This document shows, in pieces, positions 1-8,374 of a stretch of DNA of 64,000 nucleotides. Where the stretch lies: positions 625,001-689,000 of the forward strand of contig NZ_RJUU01000001.1 of NCBI RefSeq assembly GCF_003751445.1. Reading direction: 5' to 3'. This DNA is from Streptomyces sp. 840.1. GTDB taxonomy: Bacteria; Actinomycetota; Actinomycetes; Streptomycetales; Streptomycetaceae. The position numbers and the translations under genes were made by a program. The notes under the pieces are model-generated. The model did no database searches. It saw nothing but the letters and a program-made list of their open reading frames with translations, and was not told the origin of the DNA. Numbering within the stretch: position 1 is the stretch's first letter; the number at the start of each line of letters is the position of its first letter.

Positions 1-803
1 ACCGCGATCACCGGGGAGATGTTGTCGACCATGGCGAGCGGGCCGTGCAGCAGATCGGCGCCCGAGTAGGAGAGCGCGGGGATGTAGCTCGTCTCCATCA
101 GCTTCAGGGCGGCCTCCTTGGCCGTGGGATAGCCGTAGCCGCGCGAGGTGATGACCATGCGTTCGGCAAAGCGGTAGCGCGAGGCCAGAGCCTTGACCTC
201 GTCCTTGCGGGCCAGGACCGCCTCGGCCAGCTCCGGCAGGATCGCGGCAGCCGCGCCGTCACCGCCGCGCAGCCCCTCCACGAACAGGTACAGGGACAGC
301 AGCGAGGCGGTGTACGTCTTGGTGGCCGGCAGGGCCTTCTCCGGGCCCGCCAGGATGTCGATGTGGTACTCGGAGACCGCGGCCAGCGGGGAGTCCGGGT
401 TGTTGGTCACCGCGAGTGTCACCGCACCGGCCTCCCGGGCGGCCTTGGTGGACGCGACCAGGTCGGGCGAGCCGCCGGACTGGCTGACGGTGATGACCAG
501 GACGTCCCTCAGGTCCGGCTTCGCGCCGTACGCGGTGGTGGTGGACATCGAGGCCAGACCGCAGGGCAGCCCGAGGGTGATCTCGATCAGGTACTTCGCG
601 TAGAGCGCGGCGTTGTCCGACGTGCCCCGGGCGGTGAGCAGGACGAAGCGGGGGTTCCGCGCCGCGACCTCGGACGCGACCGCCCGGATGGCGGGGGCTC
701 CCTCGGCGAGGATGCGGCGGAGCATCCCGGGCTGCTCGGCCATCTCGCCGGACATGATCCGGCCGGGGAGTTCGCCCTCGTCTGCCGGGTACGTGACGGA
801 CAT
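1..803 (-). CDS. SIS-domain sugar-phosphate protein (3' end beyond window)
   Basis: A sugar isomerase (SIS) domain protein related to the GlmS C-terminal half and AgaS, expected to bind amino-sugar phosphates in the cytoplasm. Whether it isomerises or deaminates them cannot be told from sequence. SIS motifs are visible at TARGTSDN (about residue 57) and TVSQSGGSPD (about residue 105). A second SIS half begins and runs off base 1. No N-terminal glutaminase domain precedes it, so it is not a complete GlmS. The ATG at 803 has GGGAGG eight bases upstream. It is divergent from nagB, and the DasR-type operator at 987-1002 lies between them, suggesting a role in GlcNAc use. The reading frame was translated by hand. 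Confidence 0.85.
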   Translation of the reverse strand, partial: MSVTYPADEGELPGRIMSGEMAEQPGMLRRILAEGAPAIRAVASEVAARNPRFVLLTARGTSDNAALYAKYLIEITLGLPCGLASMSTTTAYGAKPDLRDVLVITVSQSGGSPDLVASTKAAREAGAVTLAVTNNPDSPLAAVSEYHIDILAGPEKALPATKTYTASLLSLYLFVEGLRGGDGAAAAILPELAEAVLARKDEVKALASRYRFAERMVITSRGYGYPTAKEAALKLMETSYIPALSYSGADLLHGPLAMVDNISPVIA

Positions 804-986
804 GTCTGGTGCCTCCCGGGGTTGTGCCGATGCGTCGGCCGGAGCCGGACCAAGTCCAACACGGGGCACCGAGGGGCCGCCAGCGGTGGGCACCCGGCGG
901 GATTGCGGACGGGGCGCAAGGGGTTCACCCGGCGGGCGCCCGGGGGCATCGTCCGCGTGCGCCGGGTCTGCTAGATTAGGACTTTG

Positions 987-1002
987 ATTGGTCTATACCA
1001 CA
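987..1002. promoter_or_regulatory. DasR operator (dre) before nagB
   Basis: ATTGGTCTATACCACA is close to the known dre consensus ACTGGTCTAGACCACT (12 of 16), with a complete TGGT/ACCA palindrome. It ends 28 bases before the nagB GTG and lies between nagB and the divergent SIS gene, so one bound DasR dimer could control both. The consensus is established knowledge; control of the SIS gene is inference. Confidence 0.85.
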
Positions 1003-1030
1003 TGATTCACTCCAGATCGGCAGGCCCCGC

Positions 1031-1816
1031 GTGGAAGTTGTCATCGTCCCGGACGCCAAGGCAGGCGGCGAACTGATCGCGGGGGCCATCGGCGCCCTGC
1101 TGAGCCGTAAGCCCGACGCCGTTCTCGGCGTTGCCACCGGCTCGACCCCGCTGCCCATCTACCAGGCACTCGCGGACAAGGTCCGCTCCGGTGCCGTGGA
1201 CGCCTCGCGCGCCCGCATCTGCCAGCTCGACGAGTACGTCGGGCTGCCGGCGGGCCACCCGGAGTCGTACCGCTCCGTGGTCCTGCGCGAGGTCGTCGAG
1301 CCGCTCGGGCTCTCCGAGGCCTCCTTCATGGGCCCGGACGGCTCCGCCGAGGACGTCCAGGCCGCCTGCGAGGCGTACGACAAGGCGCTCGCCGAGGCCG
1401 GCGGGGTGGACCTCCAGCTCCTCGGCATCGGCACCGACGGGCACATCGGCTTCAACGAGCCGTGCTCCTCGCTCGCCTCCCGTACCCGGATCAAGACGCT
1501 GACCGAGCAGACCCGGGTCGACAACGCGCGCTTCTTCGACAACGACATCACGCAGGTGCCGCACCACGTGATCACCCAGGGCATCGGCACGATCCTGGAG
1601 TCCCGCCACCCGATCCTGCTCGCGACGGGCGAGGGCAAGGCCGATGCCGTGGCGGCGACGGTCGAGGGTCCGGTCGCCTCGGTGGTGCCCGCGTCGGCGC
1701 TGCAGATGCATCCGCACGCGACGATAGTGGTCGACGAGGCGGCGGCGTCGAAGCTGAAGCTGGCGGACTACTTCCGCGCCACGTACGCGGCGAAGCCGCC
1801 GTGGCAGGGTATTTAG
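1031..1816 (+). CDS. nagB: Glucosamine-6-phosphate deaminase NagB
   Basis: Converts glucosamine-6-phosphate to fructose-6-phosphate plus ammonia in the cytoplasm, the last committed step of GlcNAc catabolism. The 261 residues match the family length (E. coli 266). Visible motifs are the phosphate-binding GVATGSTPLP near residue 33, QLDEYVGL with the catalytic Asp near residue 67, and GTDGHIGFNEP with the active-site Asp/His/Glu near residues 136-143. The GTG start fits homologues I remember, which begin MEVVIVPDAK; there is no strong Shine-Dalgarno. A dre site 28 bases upstream indicates DasR repression relieved by amino-sugar phosphates. It is a monocistronic unit closed by a strong hairpin at 1831-1870. 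Confidence 0.97.
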   Translation: MEVVIVPDAKAGGELIAGAIGALLSRKPDAVLGVATGSTPLPIYQALADKVRSGAVDASRARICQLDEYVGLPAGHPESYRSVVLREVVEPLGLSEASFMGPDGSAEDVQAACEAYDKALAEAGGVDLQLLGIGTDGHIGFNEPCSSLASRTRIKTLTEQTRVDNARFFDNDITQVPHHVITQGIGTILESRHPILLATGEGKADAVAATVEGPVASVVPASALQMHPHATIVVDEAAASKLKLADYFRATYAAKPPWQGI

Positions 1817-1830
1817 TACGTGGCGGTACG

Positions 1831-1870
1831 CGTGAGGGGCCGGGCACCTGGTGGTGTCCGGCCCCTCACG
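1831..1870. terminator. Hairpin terminator after nagB
   Basis: A 17-base stem (1831-1847 with 1854-1870, one G-T pair) and a 6-base loop begin 15 bases after the nagB stop. There is no T-run, as is usual in Streptomyces. Confidence 0.8.
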
Positions 1871-1897
1871 TCTGTACGGGTGCGTCGTGGTGGACGC

Positions 1898-1982
1898 CTT
1901 GTCCTCAATCGCCGGACGGACTGGATTTTCGGGCCTGCCCGTCCGGCGCGAGGGCTTGTCCCTCAATCACCGGACGGGCTTG
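1898..1982. repeat. Streptomyces-type intergenic repeat, two copies
   Basis: Two near-identical units, CTTGTCCTCAATCGCCGGAC at 1898 and CTTGTCCCTCAATCACCGGA at 1954, lie 56 bases apart with an inverted partial copy (CCCGTCCGGCGCGAGG) between them. The same unit occurs in reverse complement at 37284-37305. It sits between the nagB terminator and the convergent end of the GH3 gene. Function unknown. Confidence 0.7.
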
Positions 1983-2006
1983 AGGTGCCCGGCGTCCGGT
2001 GTTGTC

Positions 2007-3563
2007 TCAACCGGCCGACGGGGTGGCTTCCGTTGATGCGATCTTCTCTGCCGCTGCCAGGCCGCAGACCCGGGCGGCTCCGTGGGTGGCGATGTAGAAG
2101 GCTCCCCTCGGTTCGGCCTGGGGTACGCCCATCTCGACCACGATCGTGTCCGCACGCGCCGCCAGCAGCGCGTCGAGGGCCGCCGTCATCCACGGGTGGC
2201 GGTGCGCGTCGCGGACGACCGCGACGATGCGCCGCTCCCCCGCGGCCCGCAGCACCTCGTCCGCGAGGGCCTCGTGCTCGCTGCCGTACGTGTCCGTCCC
2301 GGTGCCCGGCACCAGCCGGGCCAGTTCGGCGGCGACGCCCCAGGGTGTCTCGTCCCCCACCGCGATGTTCGCGACCGGGGTGAGCGCGGCGACATAGGCC
2401 GGGCCGGTCAGCGGTTCGGCCGGGCCCGTCACCACGACGGCTCGGCGGGCCGCGACGAGGCCGATGTCGGAGCTGATGAGCTTGCTGCCCCCGGCGCCGG
2501 GCGCGGTCCCCTCCTGCACTGCCGCGCCCGGCTCCGGGACAGCCCCCCCGGCCCGTCGCGTCCAGGACGCGAGGGCCCGCACCCGGGCGGCGGCATCAGC
2601 CAGCCGCTCCTCGGGCAGGTCACCGGAACGGACCGCCTCGACCAGCGCGTCGCGCAGCCGGAGCACCGTGCTGTCGTCGTCGAGGCCGCCGCCGACACAG
2701 AGCGCGTCGGCGCCCGCCGCGATCGCGAGGACCGAGCCGCGCTCGATCCCGTACGTCGAGGCGATGGCCTGCATCTCCACGGCGTCGGTGACGATGAGTC
2801 CGTCGTAGCCCAGCTCCTCGCGCAGCAGGCCGGTGAGGATCTGCGGGCTCAGCGTCGCCGGGCGGTGCGGGTCGAGCGCGGGAAGCAGGATATGCGCGCT
2901 CATCACGGATTTGGAACCCGCCGCGATCGCCGCCCGGAAGGGCACCAGTTCACGGGCGTGCAGGGTTTCCAGGTCCACGTCGATGCGCGGCAGCGCGTGG
3001 TGCGAGTCGACCGCGGTGTCGCCGTGCCCCGGGAAGTGCTTGGTGCAGGCGGCGACGCCGGCGGCCTGGAGGCCCTCGATGTACGCGGCGGTGTGGCGGG
3101 CGACCAGCTGGGGTTCGGCGCCGAAGGACCGCACCCCGATGACCGGGTTGCCGGGGTTGGAGTTGACGTCCGCGGACGGCGCCCAGTTGAGGTTGACGCC
3201 GCACGCGGCGAGCCGGCGGCCCAGCTCCTGGGCGACGGCGCGGGTCAGCGCGGTGTCGTCGACGGAGCCGAGCGCCAGGTTGCCGGGGAAGGACGAGCCG
3301 TGGCGCACCTCCAGCCTGGTGACGTCCCCGCCCTCCTCGTCGATCGCGACGAGTACGTCATCGCGTTCGGCGCGGAGCTGGGCGGTGAGCGCGGTGAGCT
3401 GTCCGGGCGTCTCGATGTTGCGGCCGAACAGCCCGACGGAGGAGAGACCTTCGCCGATCCGGCGCAGCAGCCAGTCCGGTGCCGTGGTGCCGGTGAACCC
3501 CGGCTGCAGGACGGCGAGGGCGTCGCGGGTGACGGTGTCCGTGGTGGATACGAGGGTGGTCAT
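2007..3563 (-). CDS. Glycoside hydrolase family 3 beta-N-acetylhexosaminidase
   Basis: A 518-residue GH3 enzyme of the NagZ/beta-N-acetylglucosaminidase type, expected to release GlcNAc from imported chito-oligosaccharides. There is no signal peptide, so it is cytoplasmic. The GH3 N-acetylglucosaminidase signature is at KHFPGHGDTAVDSHH (about residues 176-190), and the nucleophile Asp lies in IVTDAVEMQAI (about residue 257). The C-terminal third is a less conserved alpha/beta domain. The ATG at 3563 is 8 bases beyond the dasC stop, and AAGGGA overlaps the dasC end, so it is the last gene of the das operon. It acts between the importer and NagK/NagA/NagB. Confidence 0.93.
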   Translation of the reverse strand: MTTLVSTTDTVTRDALAVLQPGFTGTTAPDWLLRRIGEGLSSVGLFGRNIETPGQLTALTAQLRAERDDVLVAIDEEGGDVTRLEVRHGSSFPGNLALGSVDDTALTRAVAQELGRRLAACGVNLNWAPSADVNSNPGNPVIGVRSFGAEPQLVARHTAAYIEGLQAAGVAACTKHFPGHGDTAVDSHHALPRIDVDLETLHARELVPFRAAIAAGSKSVMSAHILLPALDPHRPATLSPQILTGLLREELGYDGLIVTDAVEMQAIASTYGIERGSVLAIAAGADALCVGGGLDDDSTVLRLRDALVEAVRSGDLPEERLADAAARVRALASWTRRAGGAVPEPGAAVQEGTAPGAGGSKLISSDIGLVAARRAVVVTGPAEPLTGPAYVAALTPVANIAVGDETPWGVAAELARLVPGTGTDTYGSEHEALADEVLRAAGERRIVAVVRDAHRHPWMTAALDALLAARADTIVVEMGVPQAEPRGAFYIATHGAARVCGLAAAEKIASTEATPSAG

Positions 3564-3571
3564 GGGGTGCG

Positions 3572-4402
3572 TTATCCCTTCACGGCACCGTCGGTGAGAC
3601 CGCTGACGGCCTTACGCTGCAGGAAGACGAAGAGGATCAGGATCGGGACCGCGAAGATCGAGGCCGCCGCCATGGTGGCGCCCCAGTCGTCGCCGAACTG
3701 GCTCTGGAACTGGGAGAGCCAGAGCGGCAGCGTCTTGGACTCGGGGTCCTTGTTGAGGATGAGGACGAGCGGGAACTCGTTCCACGCCGTGATGAAGCCG
3801 AAGAGCGAGGTCGCCATCAGACCGGGGGCGAGCAGCGGCAGGATCACCTTGACGAAGGCCTGCGGGCGGCTGCACCCGTCGACCATGGCGGACTCCTCCA
3901 GTTCCTTGGGCACGGCGGCGACGTAGCCGCGCAGCGTCAGGATCGTGAAGGGCAGCACCATGACCATGTAGAAGAGGGTCAGCGGGACCAGGCTGTTGAG
4001 CATGTCCGCGTCGCGGACCAGCATGTAGATCGCGATGACCATGACTTCCCACGGGGCCATCTGCGCGATCATGAAGACCAGGATCATGCTCTTGCGGCCC
4101 TTGAACCGCATCCGCGCCAAGGCGAACGAGGCGAAGAGCGCGATGATCAGCGAGAAGACGACCGCGAGCAGCGTGACGGTCAGTGAGTTCCTGACCAGTG
4201 TGAAGAAGTCCGGTGCGTGGTACGCCGTCTTGAAGTGGTCGAACGTGATGTCGGTCGGGAACCAGACCGGCGTCTCCGTGATGATGTCGCCGGTCGGCTT
4301 GAACGCCGTGCTGAACATCCAGTAGACGGGGAAGACGAAGGCGGCGAAGAGGACGATCGCCGCTGCGTTGGGCCAGATGCGGCCGAGCAGTGAGCGCTTC
4401 AC
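3572..4402 (-). CDS. dasC: Chito-oligosaccharide ABC transporter permease DasC
   Basis: Inner-membrane permease (276 residues) of a CUT1-type sugar ABC importer. Several hydrophobic spans are visible, with the conserved MalG-type EAA loop near EESAMVDGCSRPQAFVKVILP. The start is the GTG at 4402, which overlaps the dasB stop as GTGA, so the longer upstream reading is not the start and translation is probably coupled. No ATPase gene lies in the operon; in Streptomyces such CUT1 systems share the MsiK ATPase encoded elsewhere (established knowledge). Confidence 0.93.
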   Translation of the reverse strand: MKRSLLGRIWPNAAAIVLFAAFVFPVYWMFSTAFKPTGDIITETPVWFPTDITFDHFKTAYHAPDFFTLVRNSLTVTLLAVVFSLIIALFASFALARMRFKGRKSMILVFMIAQMAPWEVMVIAIYMLVRDADMLNSLVPLTLFYMVMVLPFTILTLRGYVAAVPKELEESAMVDGCSRPQAFVKVILPLLAPGLMATSLFGFITAWNEFPLVLILNKDPESKTLPLWLSQFQSQFGDDWGATMAAASIFAVPILILFVFLQRKAVSGLTDGAVKG

Positions 4403-5400
4403 AGCTCGTCCTCCTCTTGCTTGAGAACGATGCGGAGGTAGTACGAGGTCAGCCCCAGCATGATCAGGATGGTGAGCAGCGAGATCGCGGCGCCCATGCC
4501 GTAGTGCTGGTTTCCGACCCCTTCGACGAAGGCGTAGATGGGCAGCGTCTCGGTGAGGCGGTTGGGGCCGCCCTCGTTGATGGTGAACAGCTGCGGGAAC
4601 GCCTTGAACACCCAGATGACCTCGAGGAAGGTCGTGGCGTAGAGGAAGGGCCGCATGAACGGGAACGTCACCTGTGTGAAGCTCTTCCAGTTGCCGGCCC
4701 CGTCGAGCGAGGCGGCTTCGTAGAGTTCCTTGGGGATCGTCGTGGTGGCGGCGTAGAGGTTGATCGCCACGAAGGGGATCGACTGCCAGACGATCAGCAG
4801 CCCGACCACGAAGAAGGTGGAGACCTGCGAGCCGGTCCAGTTGTACTCGGCCATGGAGTGGAAGCCGATTTTGTCGAGCACGTAGTTCACGACGCCGAAC
4901 CGCGAGGCGAAGAGCCACTGGTAGACCGTGGACGCCGCGACGACGGGCATGGCCCAGGCGAGCACGAGGCCCAGCATCAGGGTGAGGCGCATCCGCTTGC
5001 CGAGGCGGGCGAGCAGCAGTCCGACCAGCGTGCCGAACAGCATGATCAGCGCGACGTTGATGCTGGTGAAGATGATGGTGCGGAGGGTGACGCGCCAGAA
5101 GTCCTCACCACCGAGGATCTCCGTGTAGTTCTTGAACCCGTTCCATTCGGTGGCGTGCCGGATCAGCTGCCCCATATTGAGGTTCTGGAACGACAGCATG
5201 CCGTTCTTCACCAGGGGATAGCCGAGGAGGAGCGCCGTCACGGCGAGAGCGGGTACGAGCAGCAGATAGGCCGCGGCCCCCGCGCCCAGCTTCCGCCCGC
5301 GTTTCCCGTCCGGTCCGGCGGGTGGCTGCCCGCCGTGCCCCCGGCCTGCGGCTGTCTTAGCCACGTCCGACGGATTGGTGTCTACTGCCATGCTCGTCAT
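4399..5400 (-). CDS. dasB: Chito-oligosaccharide ABC transporter permease DasB
   Basis: MalF-type permease partner of DasC, about 333 residues. A proline/glycine-rich cytoplasmic N-terminus is followed by a first membrane span near YLLLVPALAVTALLLGY. The EAA loop is near YEAASLDGAGNWKSFTQVTFP. Start choice is uncertain: the ATG at 5400 and the ATG at 5391 are both possible, with GGAAG 2 or 11 bases upstream. It lies between dasA, 90 bases upstream, and dasC, overlapping by four bases. Together DasABC import N,N'-diacetylchitobiose-type sugars. Confidence 0.92.
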   Translation of the reverse strand: MTSMAVDTNPSDVAKTAAGRGHGGQPPAGPDGKRGRKLGAGAAAYLLLVPALAVTALLLGYPLVKNGMLSFQNLNMGQLIRHATEWNGFKNYTEILGGEDFWRVTLRTIIFTSINVALIMLFGTLVGLLLARLGKRMRLTLMLGLVLAWAMPVVAASTVYQWLFASRFGVVNYVLDKIGFHSMAEYNWTGSQVSTFFVVGLLIVWQSIPFVAINLYAATTTIPKELYEAASLDGAGNWKSFTQVTFPFMRPFLYATTFLEVIWVFKAFPQLFTINEGGPNRLTETLPIYAFVEGVGNQHYGMGAAISLLTILIMLGLTSYYLRIVLKQEEDEL

Positions 5401-5489
5401 CACTTCCAACAGAGCCCTACAGGAACGGTGCGTACAGCCGGGGCGGCGGGTGGATGCCCGCCGCCCCGGAGTGTGTCGCGCTGCTGCGA

Positions 5490-6773
5490 CTACTGCTGCT
5501 GGCTCAGGCGCTTGTTGAGCTCGCCCTCGACCTGCTTGGCCGCGTCGGCGGACGACTTACCCTGCAGGACCAGTGTCATGTAGGTCTTGATCGGGTTCGG
5601 CGGGTTCTCGACCGGCGCCCATTCCGGGATCAGCGGCGTCGTGCCACCGGACTTGGCGGCGGCGGGGCCGGCAGCCTCGGCCGCGGGCTGGCCCACGGCG
5701 AACTTCTGCATGGCCTCGGACTTCGGGGTCCAGCCGGCCTCCTTGACGAGAGCGCCGTCGTTCGCCTCGCTGAGGGCGATCTTCAGGAACTCCTTGGCGA
5801 GGTCCTGCTTCTTGCTGCCCGCGGCGACGGCGAAGTTGGAGCCACCGAGGAAGACACCCTCGGGCTTCTCGGCGGTCTCACCGGGGATGGTGAAGAAGCC
5901 GATGTCCTTCTCGAGCTTCGGGTTGGCCTTGATGGCCGTACCGGCCTCGTAGCCCATCGCGATGATGGCGCCGGTCTTGCCCTTGGCGAAGACCTCGGCC
6001 TGCTGCGGGGTGGCCTCGTCCTTGTCCTTGGGGGCCTTGGAGTAGGACTGGTACTTCTTGTACACGTCCATGGCCGCGGCGACCTTCGGGTCGGCCAGGT
6101 TGGAGACGTACTTGTCGCCTTCCTTCTTGACCGGCTCGACACCCTGACCGACGAGCAGACCGTCGAAGAAGTACCAGTTCTGGCCGGGCAGGTAGATCGG
6201 CTCGGCGTCACCCTTCTTCTTGATGGCGTCGAAGGCCTTGAAGAGGTCCGCGCGGGTCTTCGGCGTCTCGGTGATACCGGCGTCCTTGAAGACCTTCTTG
6301 TTGTACATGACGACGCGGTTACCGAAGTACCACGGCAGCGCGTACTGCTTGCCCTCGAAGACGGAGGGGGCGTTGACCGCGTCGGGCCAGGCGCCGCCGA
6401 TCTCCTTCTTCACGTCGGCGAGCTCGGCGAGACCGCCGGTCTTGGCGTACGCCGGGGTCTGGGTGTTACCGATCTCCAGCACGTCGGGCGGGTTGGACTC
6501 GGAGAGCGCCGTGGTGACCTTCTGCTGAATACCGTTCCATTCCTGGACTTCGATCTTCAGCTTGGCCTTGGTCTTCTTCTCGAACTCGTCGGTGACCGTC
6601 TTGGTCCAACCGGGCGGGTTCGAGCCGGACATCGTCCAGACAGTCAGGGTCTGGCCCGCGTATCCTTCGGCACCGGCCTTCTTGCCGTCGCCGCTGTCGT
6701 CGTCCGAACCACAGGCCGCCATGCCGAACACCATGCCCGCGACGCCGATCGCCGCGATGAGCTTGCGCTTCAC
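5490..6773 (-). CDS. dasA: Chito-oligosaccharide-binding lipoprotein DasA
   Basis: Extracellular solute-binding lipoprotein (427 residues) of the CUT1 family that delivers chitobiose-type sugars to DasBC. Signal peptide VKRKLIAAIGVAGMVFG ends in a lipobox MAAC with Cys near residue 20, followed by an acidic GSDDDSGDG linker. The mature part is a typical bacterial extracellular solute-binding family 1 fold. The GTG at 6773 is preceded by GAGGAGGG, which rules out the longer upstream reading. Two dre-like sites lie 85-125 bases upstream. It is the first gene of dasA-dasB-dasC-GH3 and is divergent from dasR. Confidence 0.95.
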   Translation of the reverse strand: MKRKLIAAIGVAGMVFGMAACGSDDDSGDGKKAGAEGYAGQTLTVWTMSGSNPPGWTKTVTDEFEKKTKAKLKIEVQEWNGIQQKVTTALSESNPPDVLEIGNTQTPAYAKTGGLAELADVKKEIGGAWPDAVNAPSVFEGKQYALPWYFGNRVVMYNKKVFKDAGITETPKTRADLFKAFDAIKKKGDAEPIYLPGQNWYFFDGLLVGQGVEPVKKEGDKYVSNLADPKVAAAMDVYKKYQSYSKAPKDKDEATPQQAEVFAKGKTGAIIAMGYEAGTAIKANPKLEKDIGFFTIPGETAEKPEGVFLGGSNFAVAAGSKKQDLAKEFLKIALSEANDGALVKEAGWTPKSEAMQKFAVGQPAAEAAGPAAAKSGGTTPLIPEWAPVENPPNPIKTYMTLVLQGKSSADAAKQVEGELNKRLSQQQ

Positions 6774-6857
6774 GCCACCCTCCTCAGGGATGCTGCAACC
6801 CCCGCCCACCGCGCAAATAACGTCGACGAGTACTACTGGGGCTGGAACCTGGTCTTT

Positions 6858-6873
6858 AATGGTTTAGACCAGT
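6858..6873. promoter_or_regulatory. DasR operator (dre) before dasA
   Basis: AATGGTTTAGACCAGT matches the reverse-strand dre consensus AGTGGTCTAGACCAGT at 14 of 16 positions. It lies 85 bases upstream of the dasA start, in the dasA-dasR intergenic region. A second CTGGTCT half-site at 6849-6855 makes a wider inverted repeat with AGACCAG at 6866-6872. Confidence 0.85.
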
Positions 6874-6881
6874 ACCGGGAG

Positions 6882-6897
6882 CTTGGCCTAGACCTTT
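6882..6897. promoter_or_regulatory. Second, weaker dre-like site in the dasA-dasR interval
   Basis: CTTGGCCTAGACCTTT keeps the GG-CTAGACC core and matches dre at about 11 of 16 positions. It lies 9 bases from the stronger dasA site. A pair could allow cooperative DasR binding, which is inference. Confidence 0.5.
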
Positions 6898-6955
6898 AGG
6901 GGTGTCAAGGGTGTATAAGAAGTGCACTCGCGTCCGTTATAGGACCGACATCTGA

Positions 6956-7825
<870 letters not shown>

Positions 7826-7855
7826 CCGGGCAACGCCCCGGCGCACCACCCCGAC

Positions 7856-7885
7856 AGCCCCCGTGGAACCGCTTCCACGGGGGCT
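7856..7885. terminator. Hairpin terminator after dasR
   Basis: A perfect 13-base stem (7856-7868 with 7873-7885) and a CCGC loop lie 30 bases after the dasR stop. Confidence 0.85.
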
Positions 7886-7918
7886 TTCCCGTCCCCCGGA
7901 CAGCCCCTTCGTCCCGCC

Positions 7919-7934
7919 ATTGGTCTGAACCACA
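7919..7934. promoter_or_regulatory. dre-like site upstream of the DUF3311/MctP operon
   Basis: ATTGGTCTGAACCACA differs from the nagB dre at only two central positions and keeps the TGGT/ACCA arms. It lies 165 bases before the DUF3311 gene and after the dasR terminator, so it belongs to the symporter promoter region. The match to the formal consensus is about 12 of 16. Confidence 0.5.
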
Positions 7935-8098
7935 TCCCCCACCCCTTCTCCCGCGCAGGGGATCGTCCCGGCGGCCCGCCACCGGCCTGCGGACCGTTGC
8001 CGGACCGCAATGCGGACAGGGGGTGACGCTGGCCGGAACCCTCGCCTAGATTTCCTGCGCATTGCAAAGGTGATCAGCGAGGGGACGGAGTCGCCGCC

Positions 8099-8374
8099 AT
8101 GTCAGCAGACCCAGAAGGAAAGCCAGCGGACCCAGGAGGAAAGCCGCCCACGGTCACACCCGTGCGGGTGGTCATCGCCCTCTGCCTCATCGCGCCGTTC
8201 GTGGCGATGCTCTGGGTGAGTTCGTACGCCAAGATCGACCCGACCTTCATCGGCATCCCGTTCTTCTACTGGTACCAGATGCTCTGGGTGCTCATCTCGA
8301 CCGCACTCACGATGATCGCGTACAAGCTGTGGCAGCGTGACCAGCGCGCCCGCAAGGGGGGTGCGTCCGCATGA
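8099..8374 (+). CDS. DUF3311 small membrane protein
   Basis: A 91-residue protein with a hydrophilic P/G-rich N-terminus and two membrane spans, near VIALCLIAPFVAMLWVSSY and FFYWYQMLWVLISTALTMIA. DUF3311 proteins are habitually encoded just before SSS-family symporters of the MctP type, and this one overlaps the next gene by ATGA (8371-8374), indicating coupled translation. It is probably an accessory or small subunit of the transporter, by analogy with YhdT-PanF pairs. No RBS is obvious beyond GGGGACGG. Confidence 0.88.
   Translation: MSADPEGKPADPGGKPPTVTPVRVVIALCLIAPFVAMLWVSSYAKIDPTFIGIPFFYWYQMLWVLISTALTMIAYKLWQRDQRARKGGASA

Noticed and set aside
2082..3926. A 614-codon open frame opposite the GH3 gene
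   Set aside because: Antisense shadow that runs across the GH3-dasC junction; composition is typical of the complement of a GC-rich gene.
5454..6899. A 481-codon open frame on the plus strand opposite dasA
   Set aside because: It is the antisense frame of a well-recognised gene, kept open by high GC third positions; its translation is low-complexity Arg/Gly/Leu with no family features.
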